From NCBI GenBank assembly GCA_006176705.1, contig QRFJ01002318.1, positions 34,462-98,461 of the forward strand: a stretch of 64,000 nt of DNA, in the 5' to 3' direction. The notes beneath the pieces were generated by a model that ran no database searches, was not told the origin of the DNA, and worked only from the letters and a program-made list of their open reading frames with translations. Each line of letters starts with the position of its first letter. The first letter of the stretch is position 1. Shown one piece after another: positions 1-11,669 of the stretch. The position numbers were made by a program, and so were the translations under genes. The DNA comes from Cocos nucifera (taxonomy: Eukaryota > Streptophyta > Magnoliopsida > Arecales > Arecaceae).

Positions 1-1131
1 TGAGCTCAATAATAATTGAGTCAAATTGAGCTTGGACCTGACTTAAGCTCATGCAACTTGGGAGCTGCTTGACTTATTTGCATGCCAACACATAAGGGTA
101 CAGGTTTGATCTTCTTAGGCTTTAATCATCTGGATCTAAATCTAATCCATATTTGATAGTTTTTTTGTGGTATAGCTTCATATTTGATAGCTTAACTAAC
201 ATCTAATACAATATTTTTTACAATATTACATCTTATATACCTCTCTTGTTTTTTATAAAATTTATTAATTATACTTTGCATTTATTTCATTACTATATAA
301 TTGTAATGGCATGAAGAGAATTCAGTTTTCCAAATGATAGATACCACTTAAAACCTAGACATGCAACCCAAACTTGGATCCAATCAAGCCTGGATCCGAT
401 CACCAGATCGACTAATCTAACCTAAACCAACCTGTCATCCTTGGAAGGCAGGATGAAGACTCAAATATAAATCAAAAAAAAAAAAAATGTATATCTTTTA
501 TTTTAGTTATCAAAAGTAGGTATTTTTGTGACCAACAATCACAATTTCTTCGTTACAAGAAATAACAAAACTCGACTAAAAATGAAAGCATTGACAGAAA
601 CAAAAAAGGAAAAAAAAAACTGGGGTTGGTTTCCTGACTTAATGCTATCATTTTCATTTTTTTTTGAATTGATTGTGCTATCATTGTTTTCTCACCGAGT
701 CTGGCCTATGTTACAAAAAGGTATAGCCATCATTTTTCTTTTGTAAATGTTATCTTGTATTTTTTGAAACTAAATTATAGTATGGCACACGTCCCTCTCC
801 ACAAGTTATCTTTCCTTTTTAAGCATCTAATTATGATAAATTTACAGCGTACAGAGAATATACCTCTTAATTTGGTGTTGTATTTATGGCATGCATGAAC
901 GTTAAACCAAAAAAAAAAGAGGGTGGCAAGGAATAAGATATAAGAAGTGCTTTTTTTCCCTTTCTTTATTCTTCTTTTTGTGTGTCCAGCCCATCGCTGC
1001 TATCTCACATCCAAAGCGCTGGACTTATCATTAAACAACTAAACCCAGCCGGTAAATTTATGGGAACTCTTTTTTATCTAATTAATTCCAAACTGAAAAT
1101 ACGGACACACGGACTTCAACTATTCAGGATA
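1..1131. other. AT-rich intergenic DNA, no gene recognised
   Basis: I see no coding signal here. Short open frames (for example 528-746) have no recognisable motif and run through A/T homopolymers. Several poly-A runs are the only structure visible. Confidence 0.5.
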
Positions 1132-2798
1132 GAAAAGTCGAAAGACCTGCATATCCACCTAGCAAATAATTAAGACTAATAATTATTAAAATTTTTATAA
1201 TAAATATTCATAATAAATATTTTTTTAACTTTTTTATAATTATTTATTATTATTATATTTATATATATATTATATTATTTATTATTGAATAAATAATTAT
1301 TTAATATTTTTTCTTTCTTTCTTTCTATTCTGTTCTCATATCTTCTTCATAAATACCCCCCATGCCGCGCTCCCCCTTGCCGCCCCTTACACAGCTCTTC
1401 CTTCTCTTTATGCAAACACCAATCTCAATCGCACTTCTTACCTGCCACCCCACCATTCACTCCTCTTTCTCTTTCTTGGCAACATCGATCCCGATTTAAT
1501 AAAAAAATATAATATTTATTATAATTAACATCAAAAAAATATCATTATTATAAAAATATTTTAAAATATTAATTTAATATTTTATAATTAAAAAATATTA
1601 TCATTATAATTAAAAAACTATTTATATAATAATTAATATTTTAAAAATAATTTTTAAAAATAATATTATAAAAATAATATTTATTATTAATTTTTTGAAA
1701 TAAATTTATTAAAAATAATTATATATTATATAAATAGTATTTTAAAATTATAATAAAATATAATTTTTTAAAAATTTAGATTTCTTGGTAGTAAAGTTAT
1801 AATCTTATCATGTTGTTAATCAATAATAAGTTTATTATATTCAAAAATCTAAATATTTTTTTCTTTCATTCACTAAATAATAAAATAATTATTTTTATAT
1901 TAATCAAGTAATAATATTTTTATATCTATCATAAATAATATAATCTTATAATAAGAAAAAATTTATTATTATTTTATTAATAATAACTTATTATTTAAAA
2001 ATAATATTTTATTTTAATTTTTTAAAAAAATATTTTTTTAAAAAATAATATGTTATTATATAAATAATATTTTTAAATTAATATTATTATTATTATTTTA
2101 CTTTTTTTCTTCTTCTTTCCAAATATTATTTTTTTCTTTTTTTCTTCTCTACTTCCTTCCTTTTTCTTCCTCCTACAGCATTTTTCCTTCCTCCGGCAGC
2201 ATCCCTAGCCCACACCTTCCCTCCATCCTATGCCCCTGATGATCCGTGCCCACCTCATGAGGCCCAAGCATGGCCCCGCCTTGCCTTGCCATCATCTATG
2301 CTGCACCCATTGTCCCCACCGCACTCGGCCCTGTGCAATCACCAAATTCCTCCTCTCCCCTTCCTCCAGCCCAGCTAACCTCGTGTCCCTTGACTCTGCT
2401 CCAGACCACACCCCTCTCTCTTCGGCCCGATGACCTGCACCCCGCCCTCCAACTTGTGCGACCACGACCCCCCTCCCTTCTAGTCCGACTGAATCTACAA
2501 CCTCTCTGTGGATTTGTGCGGCTATCACCACCCACACTCTTGACCCCCAATCTAGCGAAGCTGCACCCCACGGTCCTTTCTATCCCCTTCATTGCTATTC
2601 TAGTCATCCACCGGCGTCTCCCTTCGTTCCGCACCTTCAGTATAGAATGAAAATTTTAAAAAACTAGGAAAAATCATAATCGCATGTTGGCTACATATGG
2701 TGCGACACCATGGCATTATCATTGATCTGAAAGAAGCTGAGTTACAACACCAATTAATACTCCTAATAAATATTATTATTAATATATATAAAATATTC
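1132..2798 (-). mobile_element. Decayed Helitron-like element, reverse orientation
   Basis: Read on the minus strand, the right end (about 2798 down to 2700) has an AT-rich start, then a GGAG...TTGGTGTTG...CTCAGC block that matches the start of the forward Helitron-like element at 6036. The left end (about 1132-1190) mirrors the 3' end of that element, including the AAAGACC..GCAT..CACCTAG hairpin region and the adjoining AT-rich tail. The true CTAG terminus is degenerate, so both boundaries are approximate. The core at 2100-2650 is CT- and C-rich and could be captured host sequence, but I recognise no protein in it. Helitrons leave no target duplication, so the call rests on terminal similarity only. 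Confidence 0.5.
2100..2650. other. C/CT-rich core of the Helitron-like element
   Basis: A sharp rise in GC inside AT-rich flanks. Both strands hold Pro-, Ser- and Arg-rich open frames (for example 2270-2650 plus), the usual by-product of C-rich DNA. No domain is recognisable. It may be a captured, decayed gene piece, or simply low-complexity filler. Confidence 0.4.
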
Positions 2799-2857
2799 GT
2801 AAGCGGCTGGATCCCATAATAAATGAAAAATTTCATAGATTAATTTTATTTTTTTTT

Positions 2858-2945
2858 CTTCTGACTCTTCTTAGATAATAAAGATTGGTAGAGAGATCCG
2901 TTCCCTTTATAAGTAAATATACCTATTCCCTAATCACTTTTTTCC
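2858..2945 (+). repeat. Orphan copy of the block upstream of the PMEI-like gene
   Basis: This block, with CTCTTCTT, AATAAAGA.TTGGT, AAGTAAATAT and TCCCTAATCA, runs colinear with 4560-4645 just upstream of the PMEI-like gene at 4818. No PMEI-like coding sequence follows this copy. The simplest reading is a tandem duplication that included the promoter and later lost its gene; a dispersed repeat is the alternative. Confidence 0.45.
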
Positions 2946-3027
2946 CTTTTGTTATTTACTGCGATCTAGTCTCACTACATTTTGAAATGAATTTGGAAAA
3001 AAACTATGGATGCGTTAACATAAAAGG

Positions 3028-3222
3028 TTAGGTATTTTTTTTATGTATATACCCTCCTAAATATTGGATTGCATGGATACCTTTCAAAAGTTGATATTTG
3101 CATGTATATTCTTATAAAATTAAAATAACTAAAATACCCTATATATATATATACATGCAAATATCAACTTTATAAGGATATTTATGTAATTTACATTTTT
3201 TTAGAAGGATATATAAAAAAAA
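3028..3222. mobile_element. MITE-like hairpin of about 195 bp
   Basis: The two halves are imperfect inverted repeats. TATGTATATACCCTCCTAAA near 3045 mirrors TTTAGAAGGATATATA near 3205, and AGTTGATATTTGCATGTATA mirrors TATACATGCAAATATCAACT around the centre near 3130. No coding capacity. I could not fix a target-site duplication, so the superfamily is open. Confidence 0.6.
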
Positions 3223-3519
3223 TTTCTTAGTACATTGCAAAAAAATTCAAACATATTAATTAATGTGATAGAATCCTACATTTATTGATTGATGTCATAG
3301 CCTTCAGAATTCTTATAATTTATTAACTAAAGTCATAGACTGTGAGATTTATCTTTATGCTTCACATAAGTTAGGATGAATGATTACAGTCTTAATTAAT
3401 AGAAGTCTTGAAGATCCTAATGACATGGTCAATAAAAACAGACCATCAGCCTTGCGCACTTGAATACTATTTTGAATTTTTCATTTTGTTTTAGAATACT
3501 TGCACACATATTTTGCCAT

Positions 3520-3533
3520 GGGGGGGGGGGGGT
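3520..3533. repeat. Poly-G run
   Basis: A run of about a dozen G residues in otherwise AT-rich sequence. Homopolymers of this kind are prone to length error. Confidence 0.8.
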
Positions 3534-4699
3534 TTTATGGTCTGACCCAATGAGAGTTCTTCATTATACTTCGAGACTAGAACCAAGATTGAATCTAGCT
3601 TTTGTCATTCATAATCACAGATATTTTTTCTTATTTTTGTCTCACTTTTACCATTAGCAATTCTAAATACATATTCGTAGAACTGGAATATTGCTCATAT
3701 GTTATGGGGCAATGAGCTGCATATGGCCTATATATAGAATGTTATTTGTATGAGCAAAAGGAATTGTGCTTTATACAATATCATTGTTAAGGGTCGTGAG
3801 AGATAGGAGATTCGTGATTGGCTATTGCTGTAGACGATTGCTGGACGAATTAATTAACAATTCTTGCGCAAAATTTTTATAATTTATTCACCTTTTCATG
3901 ATAGATGACCTATGGTTACGAGTCTATGAAACCGGACAGGGGTTATCCTTTGATGATAACATACTAAACTGTTCATTTCCAAGACATGCTTAATTTAAGA
4001 GGAAAAGGCTAAATTAAGATTGATCAAGAATTGGTCCAAGACTTATATGTTAATTGCTACCTGGACTTAGAAATTTGTTATTTTCATCGATAGTAGATTT
4101 CAATAGAGAAATTGTTATCAGATTTAGATTGGAAAACCAGCAAGTAACCAATAACCAAGGTTTCAAACTTGGCAAGAATCTCGGCCGAAATCCTTTTTGT
4201 ATCGATGTTGGATACTTCCCGGTATAATATTTCAGATTTAGTCAATATAAATCAAGAAACTCCAAAATAAAATTTGGCAGATATGATATAAATATACCCA
4301 CTCTCTCTACACCTTTTTTTGGCATAATTCTTAAAAACAGAAATTCAAATTAGCAAGTTTAATATTTTTAAAAAAAAGCTTATTAATCGAGATCATCAAT
4401 ACCTCGGTCAACATATCAAACCGAATACGCTAAATCCCAGCCTGACATGAATTTTACCAAATCCTTTTGAATTTGTCATTCCTGAATTGAATTATGACAG
4501 GTGGAATCTATCAATCTTGACAAAAATAAAATTCACAATCAGCTGGATCTATCCTTTTTATCTCTTCTTGCCAAATAAAGAATATTGGTGGGAATATCCA
4601 TCCTCTCTACAAGTAAATATCTATACTCCCTAATCATCTTTTTAAAAAAAAATAATTTCTACCATCTAACTCACCAGATTATTCTACCATCCTTAATCG

Positions 4700-4817
4700 T
4701 ATCACCTTCTTTAATAGCTAAATATACCATAGATCACGTACCATTACAAGCCTGTGAAAGAACAAAGGCACTAGTTACGTACGTAGCAGCTACGAGCAAA
4801 GGAAAAAACCCTAAAAC
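4700..4817 (+). promoter_or_regulatory. Putative core promoter and leader of the PMEI-like gene
   Basis: A TATA-like CTAAATATACC lies at 4718-4728, about 90 bp before the start codon. It is followed by a leader without upstream ATG and with ACGTACGT near 4777. The start context is AAAACATGAA, with A at -4 but C at -1. The assignment is by position and motif only. Confidence 0.35.
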
Positions 4818-5364
4818 ATGAAGTCGTTCCTTTTCCTTTCTTCTCTCCTTGTTCTCGCCTTCATTCCAATCCTCTCACATGCATCCGTGGAGGAAGTATC
4901 CTTCGAAAGGATATGCAGGGAAGCAACAACAACAGGCGATGATTACAACCTCTGTGTCTCAGCTCTTCAAGGCATTCCAGTGGACGAATGCGAATATCCG
5001 AGAATTGGCCATGATAGCCGTAGAGCAACTAATAACCAAGTGTTCTCATGACGTCGACTCTTTGAACTATGGGACCATCAGCGGTGATACGTCGCCAGAA
5101 TTCGACTTTGGGAATATATTTAAGTGCATTTCGAGCGTAGTAGAAGTTGTGAAAGACGTAAGGGAGGCTATTAGTAAGCTTCAGTCAGGAGATATTGGTG
5201 GGTCGATAGCAGAACTCACCCAAGCAGCGCAGGCTGTTGCAAAATGCTTAGGTGGCTCTTCTTCTGGTGGGGCAGATGGGTCGTTGCCTAAAGAGATTTC
5301 CTCCATTCTTAAGGTGGCCAAGATTGCTATCAATATTGTTTCACGGCTCGTAAAAATGTTCTGA
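4818..5364 (+). pseudogene. PMEI-type inhibitor gene (pectinesterase or invertase inhibitor), frameshifted
   Basis: The gene begins with a clear secretory signal peptide (MKSFLFLSSLLVLAFIPIL, then SHA as the likely cleavage site). A PMEI start follows, with the first Cys pair in ICREATTTGDDYNLCVSAL. Near 4983-4993 the reading frame shifts by one base. Before it the frame is that of 4818; after it the frame is that of 4849 and continues as NIRELAMIAVEQLITKC and further Cys-bearing helices (FKCISSVVEVVKDVREAI, QAVAKCLGG) to a stop at 5362-5364. The corrected length of about 181 codons is normal for the family, which is usually intronless. Family members are cell-wall or vacuolar proteins that inhibit pectin methylesterase or acid invertase; sequence alone does not say which. 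The break is a single small indel, so a recent pseudogene or a base-call error are both possible. Confidence 0.75.
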
Positions 5365-6035
5365 GCAACTATTTGTTGTCTTTCGGCGTAAATAATGGTC
5401 TCCATCATTCTTGGAATTTCCTTACTTTCTGTAGGAACGTTTTGATGATTTGTTTTTGTTGTTGTTAAATATTTGGTTCTTCTAAAGAGAAAATGAGGAT
5501 TTAAAATGAGATATGCGCATTTGTGTCCAGAAGAACATAAGATTGTTATTCTCATTGCATTGATAGTCTCATATTGCATTAATGTTGTAAGACGTTCCAA
5601 CTAAAGTTGACTCTAAATTAGATCTGATGCAAGGCCTAGCCTTACCGACTAAAATACAGGTCTTAGCATATATATCAGAAGTTACGCTTCTATTTGCCTT
5701 CATTTTTTTTCTTCTACTGAATCATTATTCATAATTTTGGTGAAACATAGAGGGATTTTCAATCAATAGCATAATTAATCCTTTTATTATACGTATCTGA
5801 ATTTTTAGTATGAAATAGGCATATACGCAGTTGGGTGTTGGTCGGTTGACTGGCATCTACTCAAAAGTAGAACAACAAATCCTTTAAAACAGTATAGCAT
5901 ATAACCTCTACGATGCATGGAGTACAATTTTTTAATTTTTTCAATTATTCTTGAAATATAGTATACAATTAATAGAGATAATAGAATATACAATAGAAAT
6001 ATAATAGAGTATAATAGGTATATATAAGGGTCTCA
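5365..6035. other. 3' flank of the PMEI-like gene and AT-rich spacer
   Basis: T-rich sequence after the stop (TTTGTTTTTGTTGTTG near 5451) suits a plant 3' UTR, but I cannot place a single poly(A) site. The rest has no recognisable feature. Confidence 0.35.
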
Positions 6036-7373
6036 TCTATTATATATATAAAATAATACTCTATGGAGGAATATTATGGTGTTGCCACCTCAGCATCTCA
6101 GATAATTTTAGTTGTATTATATAAATTATTATTTTATTATCTATAATAATTTAAAATATTATTTTTAAATAATAAATAAATTTTAAAAAAAAAATATAAA
6201 AAAAAAAAAAAGAGAGATGAAAAATATTTTTCAAAAATTATTATTTTTAAAAAATAAATAATAAAATTTTAAAAATATTAATTTATTATTATTAAAAAGA
6301 TAACATATCATTTTAATTTTAAAAATAATAACATACTAATATATATATATATAATATTACTTTATAAAAGGAGTATTTAGTGTTGCTACCTTGCATTCTC
6401 AGATAATTTTAGTTATAATCATATGGATTATTATTTTAAAATCTACAATAATTTAAATATTATTTTATATAATAAAGTAATATTTTTTAAAAATAAAAAA
6501 TAAAAAGATAAGAGATGAAAATATTTTAAAAAAATTATTATTTTAAAAATAAAATATTATAAAAATAGTAATGATATTTTTAAAAAATTAATTATTTATT
6601 AAAATTAAAGATAACATATCATTTTTTTAAATTTAAAAATAATAACATACTAATTTATAAATTTATTATTTTTAAAAATAATATTTTTATTATTTTAAAA
6701 ATAATATTTTATTATTTTTTAAAAATAATATATTTTGAGATCAATATCCAATCAGATCATAATAGATCAAATAATAATTACCTAAATAAGATAGATACTC
6801 CATCAATTTGAAAGTCAAATCTCTATATTTAATAGCCTCCAAAAATTTGGAGAAGGTATAAGAAGAAGTGAGGAAGCGGAGGTACGATCGGGATCAGTAT
6901 TTATTAAGAAAGAATGGGAGCCATGGTAAAACGACACCAACGAGCGCGAAGAAGGTATGACAATAGGAAGAAAAAAAATAAAATAAAATATTATTTTATA
7001 AAAAAATTAAAAAAAAAAAGAGAGAGAGTTTTTCTTTCTTCCTTCAGTGGTGATCCTGGAGGCGACGATACTGACAGAGGCATTGGAGAGTGCAATCAGA
7101 TCCACATTTATCGAAAGAGAAGAAGAGCGGTGGTGGGATAGTAGGATGGTGCAGCAGTATTGACAGATGCGTAGAAGGTATAAGAATAGAAAAAAATATA
7201 AAATAAAATATTATTTTATAAAATAATAAAAAATATATTATATATAATAAATAAATAAATAAAATATTTTAAAAAATTAAATAAATATTTATTATGAATA
7301 TTTATTATTAAAAAAATTTAATAATTATAAATCATAATTATCTACCCCACATAATGCATGGGTCTTTGACTAG
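6036..7373 (+). mobile_element. Helitron-like non-autonomous element (possibly two in tandem)
   Basis: The left end starts TCTATTATATATATAAAATA after a host A at 6035, then GGTGTTGCCACCTCAGCATC, a block I associate with plant Helitron 5' ends. The right end has the hairpin ACCCCACATAATGCATGGGT (7344-7363), then CTTTGACTAG and a host T at 7374, as expected for insertion between A and T. A second, degenerate 5'-type start (GGAGTATTTAGTGTTGCTACC) lies near 6370, so one copy may be inserted in or fused to another. No RepHel helicase coding is present. Confidence 0.65.
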
Positions 7374-7374
7374 T

Positions 7375-8120
7375 TATTTTATAAAATAAGAAGTGTATTA
7401 ATAATATTATTAATATGGATCTACATGGCTAATAGAGAGCTCAGGACAAGTTGAGCCTTAATTTGAATTATATATAGTAGATAACATCTACAATAAGTAA
7501 TAAACTATATAATCAAACAAAATAGGCATAATGTGTGTGTGTGTCTATATATATATATAATAAAAATTATATTATCAAATAGAATATATGGGCCTTTTTT
7601 AGTTATCCAAAATAAAGATAATATTAATGATATCATTAATATAAGCATTCATGTAATGAATGGAGAGATCTATGCAAGCAACATCTCGAGTTTATATAGT
7701 ATGTGTGTGTATTAGATATATATAATGGATAATAAATTATACATAATCAAATGAAATAGATATAAAAGCCTTTTTTATTATCTAAAATAAAGATAATATT
7801 AATGATATCATTAATATAAGCATCCATATGGTGAGTGGAGAGCTTTATGCAAACAACATCTCGGTTTTGGTATCTGTATATATATATAATGGATAATAAA
7901 TTACATATAATCAAATACAATAGATATAAGAGCCTTTTTTATTATCCAAAATAAAGATAACATTAATGATATCATTAATATAGATGTCCCCATGGCGAAT
8001 GAAGAGCTTTATACATACATGCACATGCACATCTATATAATAGATATATATAATAAATAATAAATAATAAATTATATAATAAAAAAGAGTAGACATAAGG
8101 GCTTGTTTTACTAATCTAAA
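7375..8120. repeat. AT-rich tandem repeat, unit about 165-175 bp
   Basis: The block GATAATATTAATGATATCAT recurs near 7618, 7792 and 7956 (last copy GATAACATTAATG), with an older version near 7390. Each unit also holds a conserved GGAGAGCT..ATGCAA segment. About four units are present. The last one is cut off by the Ty3 sequence that begins near 8120. Confidence 0.7.
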
Positions 8121-8199
8121 GTAAAGCCTTTTCGTTTATAGCCAGAAGTCCCTCAAGATCTGCAACCAGAATGATGCCCTTGATCACAGTCTGCAGGAG

Positions 8200-9600
8200 A
8201 TGGACCGACGGATTGAAAAGCTTGACCACGTCAACCTGGCTCATCATGCCGACGTCCGCACCAATCCCCCTTTCTCCCTCCAGATTATGCAAGAGCCCAT
8301 TCCACCGAACTTCGAGCTCCCTCAACTTGAAAGCTACGATGGAACTTCTGATCCGGTTGATCATCTGGAGGCCTTCCGTGCCATGATGCTACTCCACGAT
8401 GCTTCAGACGCCATACTGTGCCGAGCTTTCCCATCTATCTTAAAGGGAGTAGCTAGAAATTGGTACTCAACGTTGAAGTCGAGTGCGACTTCTCTTTTGA
8501 TCAGATGAGCCATCAGTTCGTGGCCCACTTCATCAGCAGCCGATGTCCGCACCGAAGTTTGGATTTCCTGATGAATGTCAAATAGAAGCAGGGAGAATCC
8601 ATCCGGGCTTATGTCATCTGATTTAACGTCGTGGAATTGAAGATCCTGGACTTGGATCAGTCTGTTGTGATGGCCGCACTCAAGGACGGCCTTCAGAAGA
8701 ATGACTTACTATTCTCCTTGGAGAAGAAATATCCTAGAGACTTCGCCAATCTATTGGCTCGGACCGAAGGTTATGCCCGAGCTGAAGAGGCCTTCAGGGC
8801 CAAGGATGATGAAGGAAAATCGAGTGAAGCTCGGCCACGTTCTTGGACTCCCACTCGAGCCCGAGACCGTGAAAGCCCCAACAAAGGGAAGCCCCTACAA
8901 AGATTTCACAAGACATGAAATGAAGTTCGGCTGCACTCACAACTACCCCAGCACGAGCAAGGCCGAACTTTCCCTCGAGCTCGCCATCCAGGAAGCCCCG
9001 ATAAAGGGGCATGAAGTTCTTCCATCGAAGATTTTATAAGATGTGGAATGAAGTTCGACCGCGCTTACAACCACTCTAGCATAAGCGAGGCCGAACTCCC
9101 CCTCGAAGCCCGTCATCAAGGAAGCCCCTACAAAAATTTCACAGGAGGTGGAATGAAGTTCGATCGTGCTCACAACCACCCCAGCGCAAGCGAGGCCGAA
9201 CTCCCCTCGGGCTCATCATCAAGGAAGCCCGACAAAGGGGCGTGAAGTTCTCCTATAGAAAGTTTCATAGAAAGTTCGGCCACGCTCCCGACCTCCCCAG
9301 CGCAATCAAGGCTCGAACTCCTCGAGCTCACCATCAGGAAAACCCCAATAGAAGGGTGCGAAGAAGTCCTCCTCTCGAAAGACTCCGCAACTATGCCCTC
9401 CTCAACGCTCCTCGAGCTCAAATTCTTATGAAAGTTAAGGACCAGCTGTCAAGACCAGTGCCAAGATCAGAAGAACTACGATCTCTCCTAAACAAGCACG
9501 ATCGAAGCAAGTACTGCCTCTATCATCGCGACCACGGCCATGACACTAAGAAATACATTCAGCTCTGAGATGAAATTAAGGAGCTCGTCAGAAAAGGGAC
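8200..9600 (+). pseudogene. Ty3 Gag remnant
   Basis: Recognisable Retrotrans_gag sequence: LESYDGTSDPVDHLEAFRAM, then CRAFPSILKGVARNWYSTLK at 8311-8490. A frameshift follows, then LDLDQSVVMAALKDGL and YPRDFANLLARTEGYARAEE (8631-8800). A stretch of roughly 100-bp repeats (8885-9245) has expanded in the hinge. The C-terminal zinc-binding motif CLYHRDHGHDTKKYIQL (about 9518-9567) has Tyr where the relative at 39593 keeps Cys. Several frameshifts and stops show it is dead. Gag normally forms the intracellular virus-like particle of the element. Confidence 0.8.
8885..9245. repeat. Tandem repeat inside the Gag hinge
   Basis: Three to four degenerate units of about 90-150 bp share GAAATGAAGTTCG.C...CTCACAACCAC and GC.AGGCCGAACT..CCTCG. 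The complete relative lacks this expansion, so it arose locally in this copy. Confidence 0.6.
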
Positions 9601-9974
9601 GGCTGGATAAATTTCTCCGACGTCAGCCTGAAGCAGGAGAAGATTAGCCAAAGGCGCTGCCGTAGCTAAAAATGACAAGAAGGTCGGTCGCCTCACGGCG
9701 TCATCAACGTTACCTCAGTGATTCGTCGTCTCCTAATGATAAAGCCAAGAGAAGCTTGCTCCAAATTGAGAAGACCAGCACGAGATAGAGGAGGTCGTCC
9801 GGCCCGAGCCTTGCTGCCCAAGAAAATTCGGAGGAACAACGCCCCCACAACCCTGAAACGGGGATGTGCCACCAGTAACTTCTCCTCGGTAAAATTCTTC
9901 CCATTCAATAATATTATTTCTGGGTGCAAAAATTATGTGATGATAGGAAAGAAACGAGCGAAAGTGGCCCATTA

Positions 9975-10930
9975 GAAATATGAGGAGAACCTCGTCCTAA
10001 CACGAGCAAAGTCAAAGGCCTCGTTCACCTTAGATGAGATGGGGGGAGAGGCACGGACGATGGTCCATATGTGCCCCCACAGCCTGTTAGGAATAGGAGG
10101 ATGAACCTCATCCTAACACGAGCAAAGTCGAAGGCTTCGTTCACCTTAGACGAGATGGGGGAAGAGGTGCGGACGATGGTCCATATTTGCCTTCATAATC
10201 CATTAGGAATAGGAAGAGGAACCTCATCCTAACGCGAGCAAAGTCGAAGGCCTCATTCACCTTAGAAGAGATGGGAGGAGACGGACGACGATCCGAATGT
10301 GCCCCCACAGCCCGTTAGGAATAGAAGGAGAATCTCGTCCTAACGCAAGCAAAGTTGAAGGCCTTGTTCACCTTAGACGAGATGGAAGGAGGCAGGACGA
10401 CGGTCCATATGTGCCCCCACAGTCCATTAGGAATAGGAGGAGGAACCTCGTCCTAATGCGAGCAAAGTCGAAGGCCTCGTTCATCTTAGATGAGATGGAG
10501 GAAGATGGACGACGGTCCTGAATGTGCCCCCACAGCCCATTAGGAACAGAAGGAGAACCTCATTCTAATGCGAGCAAAGTCGAAGGCCTCGTTCACCTTA
10601 GACGAGACGGAGGAAGATGGACGATGGTCCGAATGTGCCCCCATAGTCCGTTAGAAATAGGAGGAGAACCTCGTCCTAACGTGAGCAAAGTCGAAGGTCT
10701 TGTTCACCTTAGATGAGATGGAGGGAGAAGCACGGACGATGGTCCGAATGTACCTCCACAGTCCATTAGGAACAGGAGGAGAATCTCGTCTTAATGCGAG
10801 CAAAGTCGAAGGCCTCGTTCATCCTAGATGAGATGGGGGGAGAGGCACGGACGATGGTCCGAAGATGCCCCCACAGCCCGTTAGGAGCAGGAGGAGAACC
10901 TCATCCTAATGCGAGCAAAGTCCAAGTCCG
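9975..10930. repeat. Tandem array, unit about 112-116 bp, in place of pol
   Basis: The segment TTAGGAATAGGAGGAGAACC, then TCCTAACGCGAGCAAAGTC and GAGATGG...GTGCCCCCACAG, recurs at about 10087, 10203, 10315, 10427 and onward, for about eight units. Many units are not multiples of three and stops are frequent, so it is not coding. The same core phrase appears in the array of the relative at 40090. Confidence 0.85.
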
Positions 10931-10934
10931 CGCT

Positions 10935-11570
10935 CCGAAGTCTACAGGAGACAGGATCTCCATCAACCTCGACAGGAGATAAGATCTCCTCCGAGCGCCT
11001 ACATCAACCTCGGCCAAAGATAAGATCAGAGACAACCTCGGTCCGAGCGACCGAGATAACCTCGATCAGAGATGAGATCTCTTTCGAGCAATCGAGACAA
11101 CCTCGGCCAGAGATAAGATCGGAGACAACCTCGATTGCAGGAGATAAAATCTCCACTGAGGGTCCAGGCAACCTCGGCCCGAGCGACCGAGACAACCTCG
11201 ATCAGAGATAAGATTGGAGACAACCTCGATCCGAGCGATCGAGACAACCTCGATCAGAGATGAGATCTCTCCCGAGCGACCGAGACAACCTCGATCGGAG
11301 ATAAGATCGGAGACAACCTCGACCATAGAAGATAAGATCTCTCCCGAGGGTTTGCGACAACCTCGGCCAGAGCGTCCGAGATAACCTCGGTCAGAGATAA
11401 GATTGGAGACAACCTCGGCTAGAGATGAGATCTCTCCCGAGCGACAGCGTCAACCCCAGCTATAGATCAGATCTCTTCTAAGCATCCGTATCAACCTCGA
11501 TTGGAGATGAGATCTCTCCTGGGCTTCAATTTCAACACCAAATTCGTCTGGAGATGAGATCCCCCCAAGC
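10935..11570. repeat. Second tandem array (ACAACCTCG..AGAGATAAGATC)
   Basis: Short units, roughly 30-60 bp, built from ACAACCTCGGCCAGAGATAA and GATCTCTCCCGAGCGACCGA. The same two phrases are interleaved with the longer phrase in the relative, so the two elements rearranged one common repeat vocabulary in different ways. Confidence 0.75.
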
Positions 11571-11669
11571 TTCGATCTGAACCAACACGGAGCTCGAAAG
11601 AAAACTTCGGCAGTCATCTTTTTTGCACTCCCTTCCTTCGAATTTCAAATTCGGAGGTGGGAGAACTAT

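Noticed and set aside
2230..2650. Pro/Ser-rich frames on both strands
   Set aside because: Overlapping frames in C-rich DNA with no domain and no codon pattern; explained by composition of the Helitron-like core.
10297..11326. Several frames of 60-100 residues in the Ty3 array
   Set aside because: Tandem non-coding units; frames change from unit to unit.
9975..11570. CRISPR-like alternation of repeats and spacers
   Set aside because: The units are head-to-tail degenerate repeats with no unique spacers, in plant DNA inside an LTR element.
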